Assembly (NCBI GenBank): GCA_030429565.1
Contig: JAUIFE010000001.1
Span: forward strand, 1,426,001-1,490,000
Length of the DNA stretch: 64,000 bases
Direction: 5' to 3'
Source: Holophagae bacterium
GTDB lineage: Bacteria; Acidobacteriota; Holophagae; Acanthopleuribacterales; Acanthopleuribacteraceae
Part shown: positions 62,470 through 64,000 of the stretch, in pieces
How the letters are laid out: the number at the start of each line of letters is the position of its first letter
Position numbering within the stretch: position 1 is the first letter of the stretch
Made by a program: the position numbers and the translations under genes
Notes under the pieces: model-generated
Database searches by the model: none
Told to the model about the DNA's origin: nothing
The model's input: the letters and a program-made list of their open reading frames with translations, nothing else

Positions 62470-64000
62470 TTAGAAGCGGTTGGTGATTTGAGTGTAGAAG
62501 AAAGTACCGTACAGGTTGTGGGTCGAGCCATCGAAGTTGTCGTTAAACGCTTGCGCGGAGAACGGAGGCTCTTCATCCAACAAGTTGTCGATACCAACGG
62601 AGATACGGAAGTCAGGGTTAAACGCGTAACCAGCTTGAACATCAACAGTTAACCAGCTATCGATGGTACGAGTTTCGCCACTGAAAGGTTCGATTTCGTC
62701 GTAAGTGCTGATGTAGTTAAAGCCACCGGAAACATTGAGTTTGCCGGAGTTCAAAGACCACAACAGGTTGAATTTGTTGTCGGGGATAGAACCTGGACCA
62801 TCGTTACCGTCAAAGGTGCCGGCACGTTCGATGAACGGCGTATCAGGCGTGGCTTGTTCGTTCCACTCATCCATCAGGGTGCCATTCAGGGTCAAGCTCA
62901 AACCGTCGAGCACATCCGGCATGCGGTAGCTCAAGTTGAAATCCCAACCGCTAACCTGAACACGACCTACGTTGATGGGGGTCGCGACCAAAGTTTGCAG
63001 GAAACCACCGCTGTCGCGGATAACGCGATCGGCGAAAGCACCAGTGGCGGCGTTTTCGTCGAGGATGTATTGAGCGTTGGCTTTAACCACGTCTTCTTGG
63101 TCGATTTCAAAACGATCCAGGGTGAAGCTGAGGTTTTCAACCGGCTCAACAACCAAACCAATGGTGGTCACCTCGGAGCTCTCGGGATCGAGGTCGGGGT
63201 TGGAACCAAAGATGGTCAAGAACTGGGTGCGGGTTTCACCGGCGGGCGCCAGCGGGTCAACCAAAGTGGGGAAACTCTGAGAGTTACCGCTGTACAATTG
63301 GTTGAGGGTCGGTGCTTTAAAGGTTTCAGAGTAAGTGGCGCGCAAGGCGACTTGCTCGATGGGCTTGTACTTGAAGCCAAACTTAGGTGCGAAGTTGGTA
63401 CCGAAGTCAGAGTAGTCGGAGTAACGACCGGCGAAGGTCATTTCCAACAACTGGGCACCAGGCACGGAGTTGGCAAGGGGCACGTACAATTCAGCGTAGG
63501 CTTCTTTCAGATCGCGATCACCGAAGGTGCGCTCGAAGTTGGTGAAACCAATCGTTTCGCCCAATGAAACCAAGCTATCGGGGTTGTCTTCACCGAATTC
63601 TTCGCGGTACTCAACACCAGCGGCAAAACCGAGGCCGCCCGCGGGCAAGAAGGCCAAGGTACCGGCGATGTTAAACGCCAACTGCTTCATGTTGGAACGG
63701 CCGGTGAACAGGCCGGTGGTGGAGACGTAGTCGAGCATTTCAGGAGTGATGCTGCCAGGGCCGCCGAACAAGTTCAGCGGGATACAGCCGTCGCCGGCAG
63801 CCAAACAGGCATCTGTCGGCCCGAGTGCCAAAGCAACGCGGGGACCGATCAAAGCACCGGCTTGGAAGTTGCGGCGCGTGTCTTCGTGCCACAGGAAGTA
63901 ACCATCCCAGCTCCAGTCTGTGCCGAAGGTACCTTCAACACCACCAACGAAGCGGTAGTTATCGCCTTCACGCTCAGCAGAACGCAAACCGGTTTCGAGC
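62470..64000 (-). CDS. C-terminal part of a TonB-dependent receptor, cut by the right edge
   Basis: At least 509 residues of a rightward-truncated (5' end outside the window) outer-membrane receptor barrel are present. The frame stays open to base 64000, so any internal Met or Leu codon near 63987 is not the start. It shows the barrel signatures FAGRYSDYSDFGTNFAPKFGFKYKPIEQVALRATYSETFKAPTL in short blocks (for example GRYSDYSDFG and FKAPTLNQLY) and ends with the terminal aromatic Phe (Thr-Asn-Arg-Phe). The Cys-containing loop with DACLAAGDGCIPLNLFG resembles the large receptors of the sugar/peptide-uptake type. Signal peptide and plug lie outside the window. Confidence 0.9.
   Translation of the reverse strand, partial: LETGLRSAEREGDNYRFVGGVEGTFGTDWSWDGYFLWHEDTRRNFQAGALIGPRVALALGPTDACLAAGDGCIPLNLFGGPGSITPEMLDYVSTTGLFTGRSNMKQLAFNIAGTLAFLPAGGLGFAAGVEYREEFGEDNPDSLVSLGETIGFTNFERTFGDRDLKEAYAELYVPLANSVPGAQLLEMTFAGRYSDYSDFGTNFAPKFGFKYKPIEQVALRATYSETFKAPTLNQLYSGNSQSFPTLVDPLAPAGETRTQFLTIFGSNPDLDPESSEVTTIGLVVEPVENLSFTLDRFEIDQEDVVKANAQYILDENAATGAFADRVIRDSGGFLQTLVATPINVGRVQVSGWDFNLSYRMPDVLDGLSLTLNGTLMDEWNEQATPDTPFIERAGTFDGNDGPGSIPDNKFNLLWSLNSGKLNVSGGFNYISTYDEIEPFSGETRTIDSWLTVDVQAGYAFNPDFRISVGIDNLLDEEPPFSAQAFNDNFDGSTHNLYGTFFYTQITNRF

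Overview
The window reads as a chromosomal segment of a Gram-negative bacterium with moderately high G+C. Two TonB-dependent receptors and several proteins with signal peptides show an outer membrane. There is no rRNA, phage core gene, transposase or CRISPR array. The taxon cannot be fixed from the sequence alone. The mix of very large multidomain enzymes, an NRPS/PKS locus and dispersed non-coding repeats would fit Acidobacteriota (Holophagae/Acanthopleuribacter-like) or a myxobacterium-like lineage; this is a guess, not a call.

Layout. 1-9.4 kb: the first codons of a leftward gene, a eukaryote-style single-chain acetyl-CoA carboxylase (276-5855, minus) and a secreted M4 metallopeptidase (minus). 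10.3-14 kb: two paralogous secreted serine hydrolases of the beta-lactamase/class C fold, each with the same promoter, leader and TTG start. 15-17 kb: a TonB-dependent receptor. 17.7-23.2 kb: a serB-serA operon facing a YdiJ-type D-2-hydroxyglutarate dehydrogenase. 23.8-39.7 kb: two overlapping giant genes encoding a hybrid NRPS-PKS line. 39.7-40.5 kb: a non-coding stretch with two copies of a ~203 bp repeat in inverted orientation; a third copy lies at 61.7 kb. 40.5-51.2 kb: housekeeping and accessory genes (purU, a LolA-like secreted protein, an SGNH-like secreted protein with cadherin-like domains, AraC/GyrI pair, HxlR-NudC pair facing an EamA exporter, an MDR oxidoreductase, a TauE/SafE permease). 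51.7-62 kb: RDD membrane protein, glycosyltransferase-TPR, monohaem P460-like protein, YadA-head/S74-like surface protein, DUF3291, tRNA-Arg(ACG), potassium channel, YciO/Sua5-family protein, rfbB and a DUF4126 membrane protein. The right edge cuts a second TonB-dependent receptor.

The most interesting locus is the NRPS-PKS pair. The first protein is C-A-PCP-KS-AT-KR-ACP-ACP-(ACP-like). Its adenylation pocket reads DVWHLSLVDK, the pattern of serine-activating domains, and its AT has the malonyl-type HAFH motif. The predicted unit is therefore serine extended by one reduced malonate, a statine-like 4-amino-3,5-dihydroxypentanoate, probably N-acylated by the first condensation domain. The second protein begins with a TubC-type docking domain and carries a whole further C-A-PCP-KS-AT module in which nearly every catalytic motif is lost (C: HQ instead of HH; A: broken P-loop and no A10 lysine; PCP: Ser to Ala; KS: both histidines gone but Cys kept), followed by an intact ACP and an intact thioesterase. 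The frame is open over 7.2 kb, so this looks like a retained silent module that passes or scaffolds the chain rather than a pseudogene. Serine biosynthesis genes lie directly upstream and the malonyl-CoA-making carboxylase 18 kb away, so local substrate supply is possible but unproven.
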